A DNA stretch of 64,000 nucleotides from Erysipelotrichaceae bacterium (GCA_013334325.1 JAAXXT010000005.1:17361-81360), one strand, 5' to 3'; counted from the stretch's first letter, positions 33,077-42,321 are shown. Program-made: numbers and translations. The notes: generated by a model not told the origin, from the sequence alone.

Positions 33077-35995
33077 TTAACTGATTTTAGTTTTGCGAGT
33101 CAATAAAATTAAAGCTCCGCCTAACAACATAAAGAACCACCCGTTATTGGCAGATTCACCGGTATCTGGAATTTGATTGTTATCGTTAGGATCTATGATG
33201 TTTGATCCCTCTGAAAGGGTGCCAAAGTAGAATTTTCCCTCTTTTTGAACCAATACTTTAACTACTCCATCGAATTCACCCAGAAGGGTTGCGGATTCAA
33301 AAGTATTACTCAAGTCACCTACGATGATGCCATTCTTATTGATGATATTCAATACGAATTTTGAAGACTGAGGTGAATTAAATGAGCTTATGGCGAATTG
33401 ATCTAAATTGACCAAAGTTTTTACTCCGCTTTGCCCCACAGCATAACCGCCAACATATTCACTGAGCGAATCATAATTAGACGAGAAATCAACAATGAAA
33501 TACTTATTGAGGTCCATGATCGCTCTTGGATATGCTCCAGTCAAAGGGTCATATTTCTCTAAATACCAATAGGTTCCGTCAAAAGTTATAGATGAATATT
33601 CTATTGGCAAAAATAAAGACAAATTTTTATTAATGACACCATATTCTGAATAAGATTCAAGATCACTGACCACTTTGGTTTCAATCAATATATAGGGATC
33701 AATCAGTTCAATTGAATCAATTTCTACACCATTTGCAGAATCAGCGGGGATAGTTATGACTTCAGAAAGATCAGATACTTTCTTGATTGACCATCCTCCA
33801 TCATCATGTTTTAAATAGAGATACCCATTCTTTATGTAGATGTCCCTATATTCTGGGTTTACAACAATACCTTCTTTGCTTACCAAACCAACCAGATTAT
33901 AGTAGGTTTCGTCATGAATCCCATCATAATTCAATTTATAGACCTTCATCCATCCATAAGCATCCAAAACGACTTGACCGGATTGAGGAGATTGATACTC
34001 CATTGACGAAAAGCCGGAGTAGATTGGCGTTAAAATCTCTCCACTTTTCAAGTCAGCCAGTCCGTATTCTGTGTTTCTTAATCCATAACTATAAAACAGC
34101 TCATCTCTACTTAAGTCATCCACATATTGAGTAATTTCTTTTTTAACAAATTCACTGTGTTGAGTTTCAATTATATCTGACCCTGAAAAGGAAATTAATG
34201 AATACACAGGTTCAAGCACCATTCCATCATCAATGCTAAAAACACCATAATTCCAAATATCGCAAGACCATTTTGATTCAACTATTTGTTTCGCTTGGCT
34301 GTCGTAATAGCGTTCTCCACAAGTTTCAGTCGAAATGTATTTTGCAATTTGGTAATACCCTTTATAGGAAGTGTTAGCTTCTGAATCATCAACAAGTGAA
34401 CCTATTTGAATATACTCTGGAGATAGTGCCATGCTTCCGTCTTTCAACATAATTCCAAATGTGTATTCAGCGATGTATTCCATATAACTATTAATAATGT
34501 TCCCATCTTCATCCAATTCGTTAGCCAATCGTGATGTCCCATATCCAGTATTGACACTCACAATTGAATATCCGTTGTTAAACAGTTTACTCATATCAAT
34601 TTCGACATTCTCTGCGACCATCTTTTCTGATTTGAGGTCGTAATAACTGTATGTCGATTCATCAAAGGTCGAGCCAGGATTGTTCCGATCATTGATTGAT
34701 ATTTTCCCAAATAATCTTACCCAATTCAAATCAGAATTGTAATCCATATTTGTGTATTTCGTATCCAAATCAAGTAGAAATGTTCCATCTTCTTTGACAA
34801 GACCGATGAGAGTGTCATCACCGGAGTTCAAAACAACCTCATAGTAACCCGGAGTAATCCTATAAATCGAATCATACGTCTGGTCAAGAATTACTGTCCC
34901 ATCCGATGCGTTTAAACCACATTTATAAACTTGGTTAATTCCCATTCTGCCACAAACGATATTTGTTTCAGAACTTATAATATTAGGCAAAGTATTGAAT
35001 GTCTCATCGATCAAATCATAGTATCCGGAATTCTCATTGACTAGATCATAATAATAGACCCGCTTTTCCTTTACGTTGATCCAGACATCCCGATAATTTG
35101 AAGGGTCCTTTATGACCATTTCTAATGTAATCTGGTCATTTTGAGTGGTCAATTTGATCAGTCCAGAAGCTGCTTGTATCGGTGCATTGTGGTTCATATT
35201 TTGAAAACTAAAAAAAACTGCTCCGTCATCACGAACATACTTATCCGTGAGGCTTTCAAATCTAAAATCTGATATAGCATCTCCATATTCATTCACTAAC
35301 CAGACATCATCTTGCCAAGTTATTACGTCATCTAACTGTTTTTCCCAATGACCACTGATAAAATTAAACCCAGCCTGGTTAAATGTATACACGTTATCAT
35401 ATTCTGTCAAATCGATGCCTGAGGGCAACACCGCTTCACGAATTACTCCGTTCTCATTAGCTATCAGGTCAAACGTTTGCTTGACGGTTGTGAATCCGTC
35501 GATGGTTTGTATTGCATAACTGATTAATAAGTGTTGCTTTTCAAATGAAAAATCCGGGATCCAGTTATATTTCAGTTCAAAGAAGAATTCTCCGGTTTCT
35601 TTCGAGATCAATCCCTGAAAATAATAATTTGAACCATTATCATCTGTAAAACTTTTGGATATTCTCCAGTAAGCATCATTATAATCGGAAATACTACTGT
35701 AAACCGGTTCTAAAACCACTTCGCCATTAATATTAATAATCCCGTAGGTACTGACAGGATAATCGCTCGGATCATTTGGATCGACTTGTTTTGAAATGAC
35801 TGCAAGTCCATATCGATTAAATCGACTAATTTTATCGAACAATCCAGATAAACTACCAATCGATTCATCGATGTTTACCACGACTTCATAAACTGGATCA
35901 GAAACTGCAAAAACTTTTCCAGAAGTCAGATTACTAAAAATAAACATTGAAACCAACAAGATAAGTGTTGATTTTTTCAAAAGTTGAAGCATCAT
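33077..35995 (-). CDS. Wall-anchored WG-repeat surface protein
   Basis: 972 residues. Signal peptide (MLQLLKKSTLILLVSMFIFSN region), a long series of WG-type repeats with the pattern YGIININGEVVLEPVYSSI recurring through the chain, and a C-terminal sorting signal IPDTGE, a hydrophobic stretch, then RKTKIS. The sorting motif is an LPXTG variant, so a sortase should link it to the wall. GAGGGGG lies 6 bases before the ATG at 35995. It is first behind a copy of the module promoter (36023-36051). The role of WG repeats is not known; adhesion or shielding are possible. Confidence 0.85.
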   Translation of the reverse strand: MMLQLLKKSTLILLVSMFIFSNLTSGKVFAVSDPVYEVVVNIDESIGSLSGLFDKISRFNRYGLAVISKQVDPNDPSDYPVSTYGIININGEVVLEPVYSSISDYNDAYWRISKSFTDDNGSNYYFQGLISKETGEFFFELKYNWIPDFSFEKQHLLISYAIQTIDGFTTVKQTFDLIANENGVIREAVLPSGIDLTEYDNVYTFNQAGFNFISGHWEKQLDDVITWQDDVWLVNEYGDAISDFRFESLTDKYVRDDGAVFFSFQNMNHNAPIQAASGLIKLTTQNDQITLEMVIKDPSNYRDVWINVKEKRVYYYDLVNENSGYYDLIDETFNTLPNIISSETNIVCGRMGINQVYKCGLNASDGTVILDQTYDSIYRITPGYYEVVLNSGDDTLIGLVKEDGTFLLDLDTKYTNMDYNSDLNWVRLFGKISINDRNNPGSTFDESTYSYYDLKSEKMVAENVEIDMSKLFNNGYSIVSVNTGYGTSRLANELDEDGNIINSYMEYIAEYTFGIMLKDGSMALSPEYIQIGSLVDDSEANTSYKGYYQIAKYISTETCGERYYDSQAKQIVESKWSCDIWNYGVFSIDDGMVLEPVYSLISFSGSDIIETQHSEFVKKEITQYVDDLSRDELFYSYGLRNTEYGLADLKSGEILTPIYSGFSSMEYQSPQSGQVVLDAYGWMKVYKLNYDGIHDETYYNLVGLVSKEGIVVNPEYRDIYIKNGYLYLKHDDGGWSIKKVSDLSEVITIPADSANGVEIDSIELIDPYILIETKVVSDLESYSEYGVINKNLSLFLPIEYSSITFDGTYWYLEKYDPLTGAYPRAIMDLNKYFIVDFSSNYDSLSEYVGGYAVGQSGVKTLVNLDQFAISSFNSPQSSKFVLNIINKNGIIVGDLSNTFESATLLGEFDGVVKVLVQKEGKFYFGTLSEGSNIIDPNDNNQIPDTGESANNGWFFMLLGGALILLTRKTKIS

Positions 35996-36022
35996 AGTAT
36001 ACCCCCTCATTATGTTGTCTTC

Positions 36023-36051
36023 ATTATCTCTTTTCTTTATCCATTAGTCTA
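36023..36051 (-). promoter_or_regulatory. Module promoter, copy 2 (drives the WG-repeat surface gene)
   Basis: TAGACT (36051-36046), 17 bases, GATAAT (36028-36023) on the minus strand. The predicted start is about 20 bases from the ATG with its ribosome site. Confidence 0.65.
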
Positions 36052-36100
36052 CCTACTATGAGTGTATTTTTGTCTTCTTTTTAATCGCTTTTTTAAATCC

Positions 36101-36117
36101 GTTACACTTTTGTTACA
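36101..36117 (-). promoter_or_regulatory. WalR/PhoP-like direct-repeat box, copy 2
   Basis: Minus strand TGTAAC-AAAAG-TGTAAC, two direct half-sites one helical turn apart. This fits the WalR consensus TGTWAH-N5-TGTWAH and is close to PhoP boxes. Which regulator binds is unknown. Confidence 0.55.
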
Positions 36118-36136
36118 CTTGGACAATATGAGCATC

Positions 36137-36163
36137 AAAAAAACCCTTTAAAACAAAGGGTTT
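36137..36163 (-). terminator. Terminator at the left end of the middle islet
   Basis: AAACCCTTT (36141-36149) with AAAGGGTTT (36155-36163), U-tail for leftward transcripts. Corresponds in position to the tRNA-Thr terminator at 42435-42461 but with a different stem sequence. Confidence 0.7.
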
Positions 36164-36170
36164 ATTTTTA

Positions 36171-36188
36171 ATGGTGCCATCACCGAGA
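36171..36188 (-). repeat. att-like copy of the tRNA-Thr 3' end (middle)
   Basis: ATGGTGCCATCACCGAGA is identical, 18 of 18, to 42471-42488, the CCA end and T-arm part of tRNA-Thr(GGT). The remainder of the tRNA is absent. This is what site-specific insertion at a tRNA 3' end leaves behind. Confidence 0.8.
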
Positions 36189-36400
36189 GCAGAGAATAGG
36201 AAGTTTTTTGAGTAGCAGAAATGATAAAAGGCTTAATAAACAAGCCATTTTATCGAATTAAATAAAATTTATTAGGATTAAATCTTTAAAAATAAGGAAA
36301 TACGTTACGCATTTGTTACACTTTGAAACCGGTATTCACTTCACTATGATACTTAGTCATAGAGATTCCTGATTTCTCAACACAGCTCTAGTGTAGACGA
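36189..36400. repeat. Right-end repeat, copy 2 (with terminator)
   Basis: Homologue of 29701-29900. It includes the inverted repeat GATAAAAGGCTT/AAGCCATTTTATC (terminator for the lipoprotein gene) and a box GTTACG-CATTT-GTTACA (36304-36320). Confidence 0.7.
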
Positions 36401-36417
36401 TTACTCATCCAAATTTC

Positions 36418-37419
36418 TCAATACGACATCTCAGAGATTGAACCATCATTGCTTATCACATAGAAGAAAGGAAACTGAGCATTCTCTTCATTTTTCAATC
36501 CATAAATAAAAACGAATACTTCATCAGTTCCTTCTCCCCATCTCAATTCGACTCCCATTGCGCCACCAAAGCTTTCTACTGTCGTCAATACTGCAGACGC
36601 GTTTACTGTCTTCCCTTTGAAAGTTAAACTTGCGATCAATGGTTCTTCGATGGTGGTGCTTCTAGTCCCCTCATTTGGAATAATGGTTTTAACGACTCCG
36701 GTCAACGTCACCTCAACCTGATCTTCGATCTTGATAAAATCCTCTTCTGCACTAATGGTAGCCCAGGTGAACTTCTTGGTACCAGAATATGTTGTCTTAC
36801 TGATCACTGGATTTTCTGTAAGTTTATATTGATAAGTCCACCCCAAGACTGGGTCAAAGGTACCTACCATATAAATATCATAAGTAATAAACAAGGGTCC
36901 CCATCGTTCATCATACTCGTAACGCGTTTTTATCATTCCTGACTTTAAATCAGATACAGTATCTAAGACTCGGAAGTCTTCCGCATACACCTCCTGAGGC
37001 GGCCAGGAATTGACGTACTCAAAAGCCAACTCATTCATCTTTTGGAGATCTGGTTGGACTCTGATGTTTTGATAGTGCTCGATGTTGTAGTGTTCAGACT
37101 CTTTGATCCAGGCTTTATTGAAATAATAGTAGTTTATTTGAAAACTGCAGGTCATGTCATATGTGGTCATCTCGATTTCCAAAGTCCCCTCTACTCTGCT
37201 GTGGGTTTCAGATACTTTAGTTACAGTATAGGTCTGATCAATGATGCGAATGAGATCTTTAGGTAGGTCTTGGAGTTTCTGAATGTCAGATTCAATTACT
37301 TCAGAAAATAACTCAGGAATGATCTCAGGATCAGGATCTTTTTCTTCTTGTTTCGCACACGAACTTAAAACTAATCCTATGATCATCAGTAGTATAATTC
37401 CCCATTTTAAGCGTTTCAT
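36418..37419 (-). CDS. Lipoprotein of unknown function
   Basis: 333 residues. Signal peptide with lipobox VLSSC, then an acidic linker (KQEEKDPDPEIIPE) and a beta-rich body (about 300 residues). GGAGG supports the start at 37419. It lies at the right end of the first islet. Confidence 0.75.
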   Translation of the reverse strand: MKRLKWGIILLMIIGLVLSSCAKQEEKDPDPEIIPELFSEVIESDIQKLQDLPKDLIRIIDQTYTVTKVSETHSRVEGTLEIEMTTYDMTCSFQINYYYFNKAWIKESEHYNIEHYQNIRVQPDLQKMNELAFEYVNSWPPQEVYAEDFRVLDTVSDLKSGMIKTRYEYDERWGPLFITYDIYMVGTFDPVLGWTYQYKLTENPVISKTTYSGTKKFTWATISAEEDFIKIEDQVEVTLTGVVKTIIPNEGTRSTTIEEPLIASLTFKGKTVNASAVLTTVESFGGAMGVELRWGEGTDEVFVFIYGLKNEENAQFPFFYVISNDGSISEMSY

Positions 37420-37819
37420 AATGATCCTCCCAGTTTGATTATACATGTTTTTTGAATATGTAGTGTCATACTCTACCCCCTAAACTATTCCAAAACAGAA
37501 AAGTGTTTTAAGCTCAACAACAAACATAATTATCTGTTTGTTTGAACGCACCACGGTCTTCGTATTCACTCCAGGTGGAGCATTCTCCATATTCTAGTAT
37601 GAACGCTTAGGCACACCCAATCGTGTCCCACGGTAAGTTTGCCAAGATTGTAGTCTGAGTCAATGTACTCAATAACTTTTATAACGCGACTTTACAAAAG
37701 ATGATTTATTCCACATTTCCAGTTATTTATAGATGAGAACTCTTCTTCTAAAATTACATCGCCTTCATCAAGATCAGATCATATGGAAATATATCGTCAT
37801 ATCAGTGTTGAATCCCAAA
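37420..37819. other. Non-coding stretch with one 116-bp structured repeat
   Basis: Between the lipoprotein and the kinase. It carries the structured repeat (37544-37659); the rest shows no gene. Confidence 0.7.
37544..37659. repeat. 116-bp structured repeat, copy 1
   Basis: Shares with the other copies: CCACGGTCTT near one end, a CTCC-NNNN-GGAG hairpin, GAACGCTTAGGCACACCCAA, GTGTCCCACGGT and GTTTGCCAAGA. This copy has lost most of the pairing of its two ends (ATTGTAG in place of ACCGTGG). Confidence 0.75.
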
Positions 37820-38368
37820 TTATTGTTTAATAAAGCGCGACACCTCATTAATCAAGAACTTATAATCTTCATCACTAAACACAGTTGTGTCTATATTGAT
37901 ACTTTCACCAATAGTATCCTCTTTTTTAATTATATTCATTGATTCGATAAAATCCTTCATTGTCATTAAACCTGCCGACGTATGAACAGGATGACGAATT
38001 GCTTGACGCAAAACATATCGATCAAATAAAGTTTGAACATTACCTGTTAAGAAAAGGGTAAGGCAAGCGTGCTTATTCATATCCAACATCTTTCTAAGTT
38101 CATTGAGCTCAAAATCCTTAAAGTTACTTTCTAGGATAATGTTTTGATCGACTTCAAGCATTTTTTCAGCATATAACTCCATCAACTTAAAGGTCGCTCT
38201 AGAAAGTTTCAGGTTCTCTTCCCTATTGGTAAAACCAATGGTATCTCCTAGAATCTCCTTAAGCACATCTTTGTTTAGACACACAATACTGAGATCGCGT
38301 CCCAGTCGTTGTGAAATTGTTGTTTTTAAAGCCGCTAAATGTCCAGTCACAATGATTATTTTACCCAT
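37820..38368 (-). CDS. P-loop kinase-like protein with altered Walker A
   Basis: 182 residues. MGKIIIVTGHLAALKTTISQ is a Walker A region where the usual GK(S/T) Gly is Leu (L14-K15-T16). Overall it resembles the zeta-toxin/nucleotide-kinase-like AAA proteins that often read GHPASGKT. A second region FLTGNVQTLFDRYVLRQAIR fits the lid/arginine segment of such kinases. AAGGAG supports the start at 38368. Substrate unknown. Confidence 0.75.
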   Translation of the reverse strand: MGKIIIVTGHLAALKTTISQRLGRDLSIVCLNKDVLKEILGDTIGFTNREENLKLSRATFKLMELYAEKMLEVDQNIILESNFKDFELNELRKMLDMNKHACLTLFLTGNVQTLFDRYVLRQAIRHPVHTSAGLMTMKDFIESMNIIKKEDTIGESINIDTTVFSDEDYKFLINEVSRFIKQ

Positions 38369-38410
38369 ATGATGCTCCTTAGAGGGCTCTTTTATAAATC
38401 TTATGCAGTC

Positions 38411-38448
38411 CACCACGGTCTGCTTATTCGCTCCAGGTGGAGCATTCT
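38411..38448. repeat. 116-bp structured repeat, copy 2 (first third only)
   Basis: CACCACGGTC and the CTCCAGGTGGAG hairpin are present, then the similarity stops two bases before the stop of the HEAT-like gene, as if the copy was cut when that gene arrived. Confidence 0.7.
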
Positions 38449-38449
38449 C

Positions 38450-38947
38450 TTACTTTACCAAATTGATGAAATATTCTCTTCTATCTTCACTTAACCCACG
38501 TATGAACTCTGAAATGGAAATATTTAAATAATCATGCAAATTAACGTTAGGGTCTCTACAGGCATCTTCCAGCATATCAAGGTAATCATCATATCCAACC
38601 CAGTCATATAATACTTTTGCAGCAATTAACTTTATTTCAACAGCAGGTGAATTATCAATAATCCTTTTCAAGACAGGTATTGCTCTTGGATCCCGAAAAT
38701 AACCAATAGCATGAATATAGGAAACATCTTGAACAATATCAAGTTCACTAATAATTATATTTTTCGCTATCTCAAGTTCGTCACCTTTGAGCTTACCCCA
38801 TACCTTTGTGTCTTCTTCACCTCGACTTCGAGCCCACGGACTCCCAAGGACATATTGACGCAAAAAATATTTGAAATCTTCTGAGGGATGACTAAGTTTT
38901 GATATATACGCATTTACCTCTTCTTGAGACATTTCTCTGTAATACAT
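38450..38947 (-). CDS. HEAT-repeat-like small protein
   Basis: 165 residues, all-helical with HEAT-like pairs (YFRDPRAIPVLKRIIDNSP, AVEIKLIAAKVLYDWVGYDDYLDML). AGGAGG supports the start at 38947. Such proteins often serve as scaffolds or as immunity proteins, but nothing here shows which. Confidence 0.7.
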   Translation of the reverse strand: MYYREMSQEEVNAYISKLSHPSEDFKYFLRQYVLGSPWARSRGEEDTKVWGKLKGDELEIAKNIIISELDIVQDVSYIHAIGYFRDPRAIPVLKRIIDNSPAVEIKLIAAKVLYDWVGYDDYLDMLEDACRDPNVNLHDYLNISISEFIRGLSEDRREYFINLVK

Positions 38948-39052
38948 GTTTCCTCCTAACTTTTTCATTATAAATATGATATGACCCTTATTTTATAAAG
39001 AAACAATGTGCTTTATAGAGTGATTTGTTAAGCAACAATCGTTCTATTCTCA

Positions 39053-39168
39053 GAACCCACCACGGTCTTCGAATTCGCTCCATGTGGAGCATTCTCGCAC
39101 ATCTAGTATGAACGCTTAGGCACACCCAATCGTGTCCCACGGTGAGTTTGCCAAGACCTTGGTATAAA
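39053..39168. repeat. 116-bp structured repeat, copy 3
   Basis: Full length. It carries GCTCCATGTGGAGC, GGCACAC/GTGTCC and CCACGGT near the end; the closing arm reads ACCTTGG (one mismatch). Confidence 0.8.
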
Positions 39169-39215
39169 GAGTAATATGCAAGTATTTGGAAATGCCAAAC
39201 TTATAAAATCCTTTT

Positions 39216-39923
39216 TCATTTGTCCTTGATGTCATTAATGAATAGTAGTTTACCTTTACGATAATTGACTATGCCATACCACCCTGCACTATGCAGATCA
39301 TACACGTCCTTAGTGGCAACCAACTTTATTATTCCATTCTCAACCTCAAAATCCATAAGGAATTTATATCCTAATAATCCTTTAGATGTTCGCTTTTCTA
39401 CAAGCGTGCCAAAATGAGAGATTACGTTGTGCTTTTGTTTTTTTGATAAATCCACATCAGCAAGGTAATCCATTACCCAAGGAACTTTACAGTATATCTC
39501 CATTTGAAATACCGGCTCAGGAAAATCGAGGGGCACTAATACACAATCAGATGTAAACCATATTTCTGCTGAGTCCGATAAGACGATATGCCTCTCGCGA
39601 TTTCCTTCTTTCTTACCATCGTGAGATATTATCCATTCAGGAGCGGAAACATTGATAATTTTACCTGCAATATGATATATTCCACCACAAAGCATGGATC
39701 CATTTCTGGTGTCATACTCCATGACTTCAGAAGGCCTTTTTGGATCAAGTCCAAATCGTTTGAACATATCTAGTGTGGATTGATCGATTCTTTGGATCGC
39801 TGGTGTAAAGTTCTGACAAACATTACAGACACACCCTGAATTAGTTTGATCCAATAAAGAATTTGCCATTATTGTTTTTTCAATATCAACATCGAATGTA
39901 TATGGTCCAAGTTCTATAATCAT
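39216..39923 (-). CDS. Hypothetical protein with N-terminal CxCxxC
   Basis: 235 residues. SGCVCNVCQNF (about residues 30-40) holds a C-x-C-x2-C cluster, and a fourth Cys lies in SMLCGGIYH, a possible metal site. The body is beta-rich. AAAGGAGG gives a clear start. I do not recognise the family; the context of single small accessory genes recalls immunity-type cargo but that is only a guess. Confidence 0.7.
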   Translation of the reverse strand: MIIELGPYTFDVDIEKTIMANSLLDQTNSGCVCNVCQNFTPAIQRIDQSTLDMFKRFGLDPKRPSEVMEYDTRNGSMLCGGIYHIAGKIINVSAPEWIISHDGKKEGNRERHIVLSDSAEIWFTSDCVLVPLDFPEPVFQMEIYCKVPWVMDYLADVDLSKKQKHNVISHFGTLVEKRTSKGLLGYKFLMDFEVENGIIKLVATKDVYDLHSAGWYGIVNYRKGKLLFINDIKDK

Positions 39924-40022
39924 GCCGTACCTCCTTTAGTGATGTTCATAATCGAATTTCCATCATAGTAGTAACTTCGAAACTAAATTTAGCATCAGCT
40001 TTATATACTTTCCCAGACTCCA

Positions 40023-40484
40023 CTAAACTACATCCAATTTCCATCTTGTATCATTGTTGTCCAGTAAGTATTTGATTTCGGTGAATCCATTAGCCATTGC
40101 CCTTTCATACAGAATTCTTATCATCGTCTGATCTTTTGCGTAAATCTGAACATACTTACTGTCTGCGATCAGACAAACCAACATGCAATCGCTGTTTATG
40201 AAGTCTTGATAAGAATGGATGTCAGTATGGAGACCAAGGATGTGATAAGCCTGTAACTTCAAGAAGATGATCCAGTATTCAGAATTGATCATCGACAAGA
40301 AATCTTCACCATTATAAAACTCCTGATCGATTGCAGTTCCTCCATGAATATTTTTCCATACTTCATTTTGGCTAAGAACGTTGACCCACATGAATTCCTT
40401 AACATTGATTTGCTCAAAAATAACCTTAAGAAGGTTAACTCTATATTCAGCAGTGAAGGATACTCCTCTGATTATTTCCGTCAT
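40023..40484 (-). CDS. DUF2691-like hypothetical protein
   Basis: 153 residues. The opening RGVSFTAEYRVNLLKVIFEQINVKEFMWVNVLSQNEVW resembles the DUF2691 start (RGxSFEIPNEYG...). A role is not known. GGGGA lies before the ATG. It is one of the cassette-like genes between two structured repeats. Confidence 0.6.
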   Translation of the reverse strand: MTEIIRGVSFTAEYRVNLLKVIFEQINVKEFMWVNVLSQNEVWKNIHGGTAIDQEFYNGEDFLSMINSEYWIIFLKLQAYHILGLHTDIHSYQDFINSDCMLVCLIADSKYVQIYAKDQTMIRILYERAMANGFTEIKYLLDNNDTRWKLDVV

Positions 40485-40554
40485 AAGTCCCCGCCATTGA
40501 TTCGTTTAACTAAGGCACTGATCATTGTTTACATTTTATCATAGTAACTGATTA

Positions 40555-40670
40555 GAACTCACCACGGTCTTCGTATTCGCTCCACATGGAGCATTCTTAC
40601 CACTCTAATATGAACGCTTAGGCAACACAATCGTGTCCCACGGTGAGTTTGCCAAGACCGTGGTCTGAGC
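40555..40670. repeat. 116-bp structured repeat, copy 4 (best preserved)
   Basis: CCACGGTCTT pairs perfectly with AAGACCGTGG at the far end. AACTCACC at one end can also pair with GGTGAGTT inside, which excludes the first pairing. The inner hairpins GCTCC/GGAGC and ACAC/GTGT are intact. Confidence 0.85.
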
Positions 40671-40742
40671 TATCATTAATAAGACATATAAAACACGGTT
40701 ACTCACCAAAGGTTGACCTTTTTCCATATTGTTGTGCATCAA

Positions 40743-41573
40743 TTAATCAGGGATTATCTTGATAGGTTCACACTCGAAACTTCTGATCGTGAATTGTTTC
40801 ATGATTCGGTACATTCGCTGACTTATTATATAATATCTCCTCCCAGTGCTCGTTATCAGTTCATTGGTTGCGTTGAAGTCGACCATGCCTTGCGCGATGG
40901 AACGCTTTATTTCAAGCGAACCTTTCATTTTATTAGTATAGACAGGTATCCCCGTCGTTTGACACTTAATTAGTATCTTTGACTGATCAAAATACTCAAG
41001 GGGAGAAAGAAGATGCTTGGTCTCTAAACGATATCCGATAATCTCATCACCTTTTCCTTTAAGTGCCGGAATAAAAACTAGGTTTGTTAAGTTATGTTTC
41101 TCAAGTTCATTCTTCAACGCTAAAGAAACAACATAACCGTCATCTGTCATATTTCCTAAATGTTTATTTCCAAGACTTTTGCTTTCGATTCTATAAGGCA
41201 CTATATATTTAAAACTGTGGGAATAGCACTTCTTGTCACAACAAAACTCAAATCTTCCATCATAAACAGGGTATGTAAGGTTCCCTACAAACAAGATTAA
41301 GTATTCAGCTTCATCACATTCCTGCTGAGTATATTCATTTTCTAGCTGATAAATTCGTTTCTTATCATGGTAATACTCCTGGTACTTTGCCTCATATTTA
41401 AGTAGCATTTGATATTCCGCTGAATCGAGAGGTACTCGAACGAGCAACATCGATTCTTCTATCGCATATTTCCCCATTTTGGCATAGATTTCTTTGGCAT
41501 CAGCGAGTACTTGTTCCGGAAACAAATCTCTCGGTCCAGGTGGTTGTGTTACTGTGCGAACAAAAGTTCTCAT
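40743..41573 (-). CDS. Hypothetical protein
   Basis: 276 residues, soluble, Lys-rich. No domain recognised. Segments include TQPPGPRDLFPEQVLADAKEIY and a Cys pair CCDKKC. AAAGGAG lies about 11 bases before the ATG at 41573. The module promoter at 41745-41773 lies about 170 bases upstream. Confidence 0.65.
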   Translation of the reverse strand: MRTFVRTVTQPPGPRDLFPEQVLADAKEIYAKMGKYAIEESMLLVRVPLDSAEYQMLLKYEAKYQEYYHDKKRIYQLENEYTQQECDEAEYLILFVGNLTYPVYDGRFEFCCDKKCYSHSFKYIVPYRIESKSLGNKHLGNMTDDGYVVSLALKNELEKHNLTNLVFIPALKGKGDEIIGYRLETKHLLSPLEYFDQSKILIKCQTTGIPVYTNKMKGSLEIKRSIAQGMVDFNATNELITSTGRRYYIISQRMYRIMKQFTIRSFECEPIKIIPD

Positions 41574-41744
41574 TTTTATTGAATCTCCTTTATTACGGTT
41601 ATGTAAGTTCAAATTGTTCAGGGCAATCCTTATATATTTCGGCAAGAAAATATTTCAGTCATTAAATTCTTAGATCTAACTTCATATGTGCCCTACCCTC
41701 TACTTGTTCCAAATCAGTATTAACTCTTTAATCTTATTAACCCC

Positions 41745-41773
41745 ATTATCCCTTTTCTTCATCTGTAAGTCTA
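41745..41773 (-). promoter_or_regulatory. Module promoter, copy 4
   Basis: TAGACT (41773-41768), 17 bases, GATAAT (41750-41745); the surrounding 33 bases match copy 3 exactly. The box and terminator of the other copies are absent. A short ORF MKLDLRI (41685-41662) with its own AGAGGG lies behind it. Confidence 0.55.
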
Positions 41774-41802
41774 CCTAAAACTAATGTCTCTTCTAAACTT
41801 CA

Positions 41803-42297
41803 CTATGCTGTCTCAAAGTCAATAATCTTATTAATTTCTTTACCGCAATCAGTGCATTTTAATGACACATTGACCCAAGTAAATGAATTTTCATAGTCTT
41901 CTAAACCTTCTTCATCGATTTCTTCTTTACTTAAACATTCATATTCAAGGTTAATATTGAATCCCTTATTTGAACACCTAGGACAACCATATGGGACTAA
42001 CTGAGTGTTTGATACAGCATGTTCTGTTGGATCAATACATCGATCATATCCATCTGTTAGACTATTAAAGACAATGACCTCCCTGCCACAGATCATACAC
42101 CGTGCATTTAGAATCAGTCCATTGTCATCAGTCTGGAGATATTGATTTCCAAACAAGGTTTTCTTAAGTGCTCCTTGATATGAAACTTCAAAATCATGCT
42201 GATCACAACATGATAGTTGACCACCAGCAATGATGTTATTTCCATCTTTGATAATCGTCAGTTCCAGATTATGTTTGAGCCTTTTTGGTGCATTCAT
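41803..42297 (-). CDS. Multi-zinc-ribbon hypothetical protein
   Basis: 164 residues. Four Cys pairs: CC, ARCMICGRE, YGCPRCSNK and LKCTDCGKE, the last three typical zinc knuckles. So it is a zinc-binding protein, perhaps nucleic-acid or protein binding. The start at 42297 is supported by GGGGA and a promoter ending about 18 bases upstream; ATG codons at 42309 or 42339 are less likely. It is the first gene after tRNA-Thr. Confidence 0.7.
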   Translation of the reverse strand: MNAPKRLKHNLELTIIKDGNNIIAGGQLSCCDQHDFEVSYQGALKKTLFGNQYLQTDDNGLILNARCMICGREVIVFNSLTDGYDRCIDPTEHAVSNTQLVPYGCPRCSNKGFNINLEYECLSKEEIDEEGLEDYENSFTWVNVSLKCTDCGKEINKIIDFETA

Positions 42298-42321
42298 TTT
42301 GATCCCCATAATGTTAAACCC

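Larger units (their letters stand above)
35996..36417. other. Non-coding junction: left-end module, tRNA-Thr core copy, right-end repeat
   Basis: Contains, leftward, the right-end repeat copy 2 (36189-36400), the 18-bp tRNA-Thr core (36171-36188), a terminator (36137-36163), a WalR/PhoP-like box (36101-36117) and the module promoter (36023-36051) of the WG-repeat gene. No gene. Confidence 0.75.

Noticed and set aside
37544..40670. True integron attC array
   Set aside because: The ends lack GTTRRRY/RYYYAAC core sites and no tyrosine integrase is in the window. I keep only the neutral term structured repeat.
37544..40670. CRISPR array
   Set aside because: Repeats are about 116 bp and the spacing of 0.6 to 1.4 kb holds genes, not short spacers.
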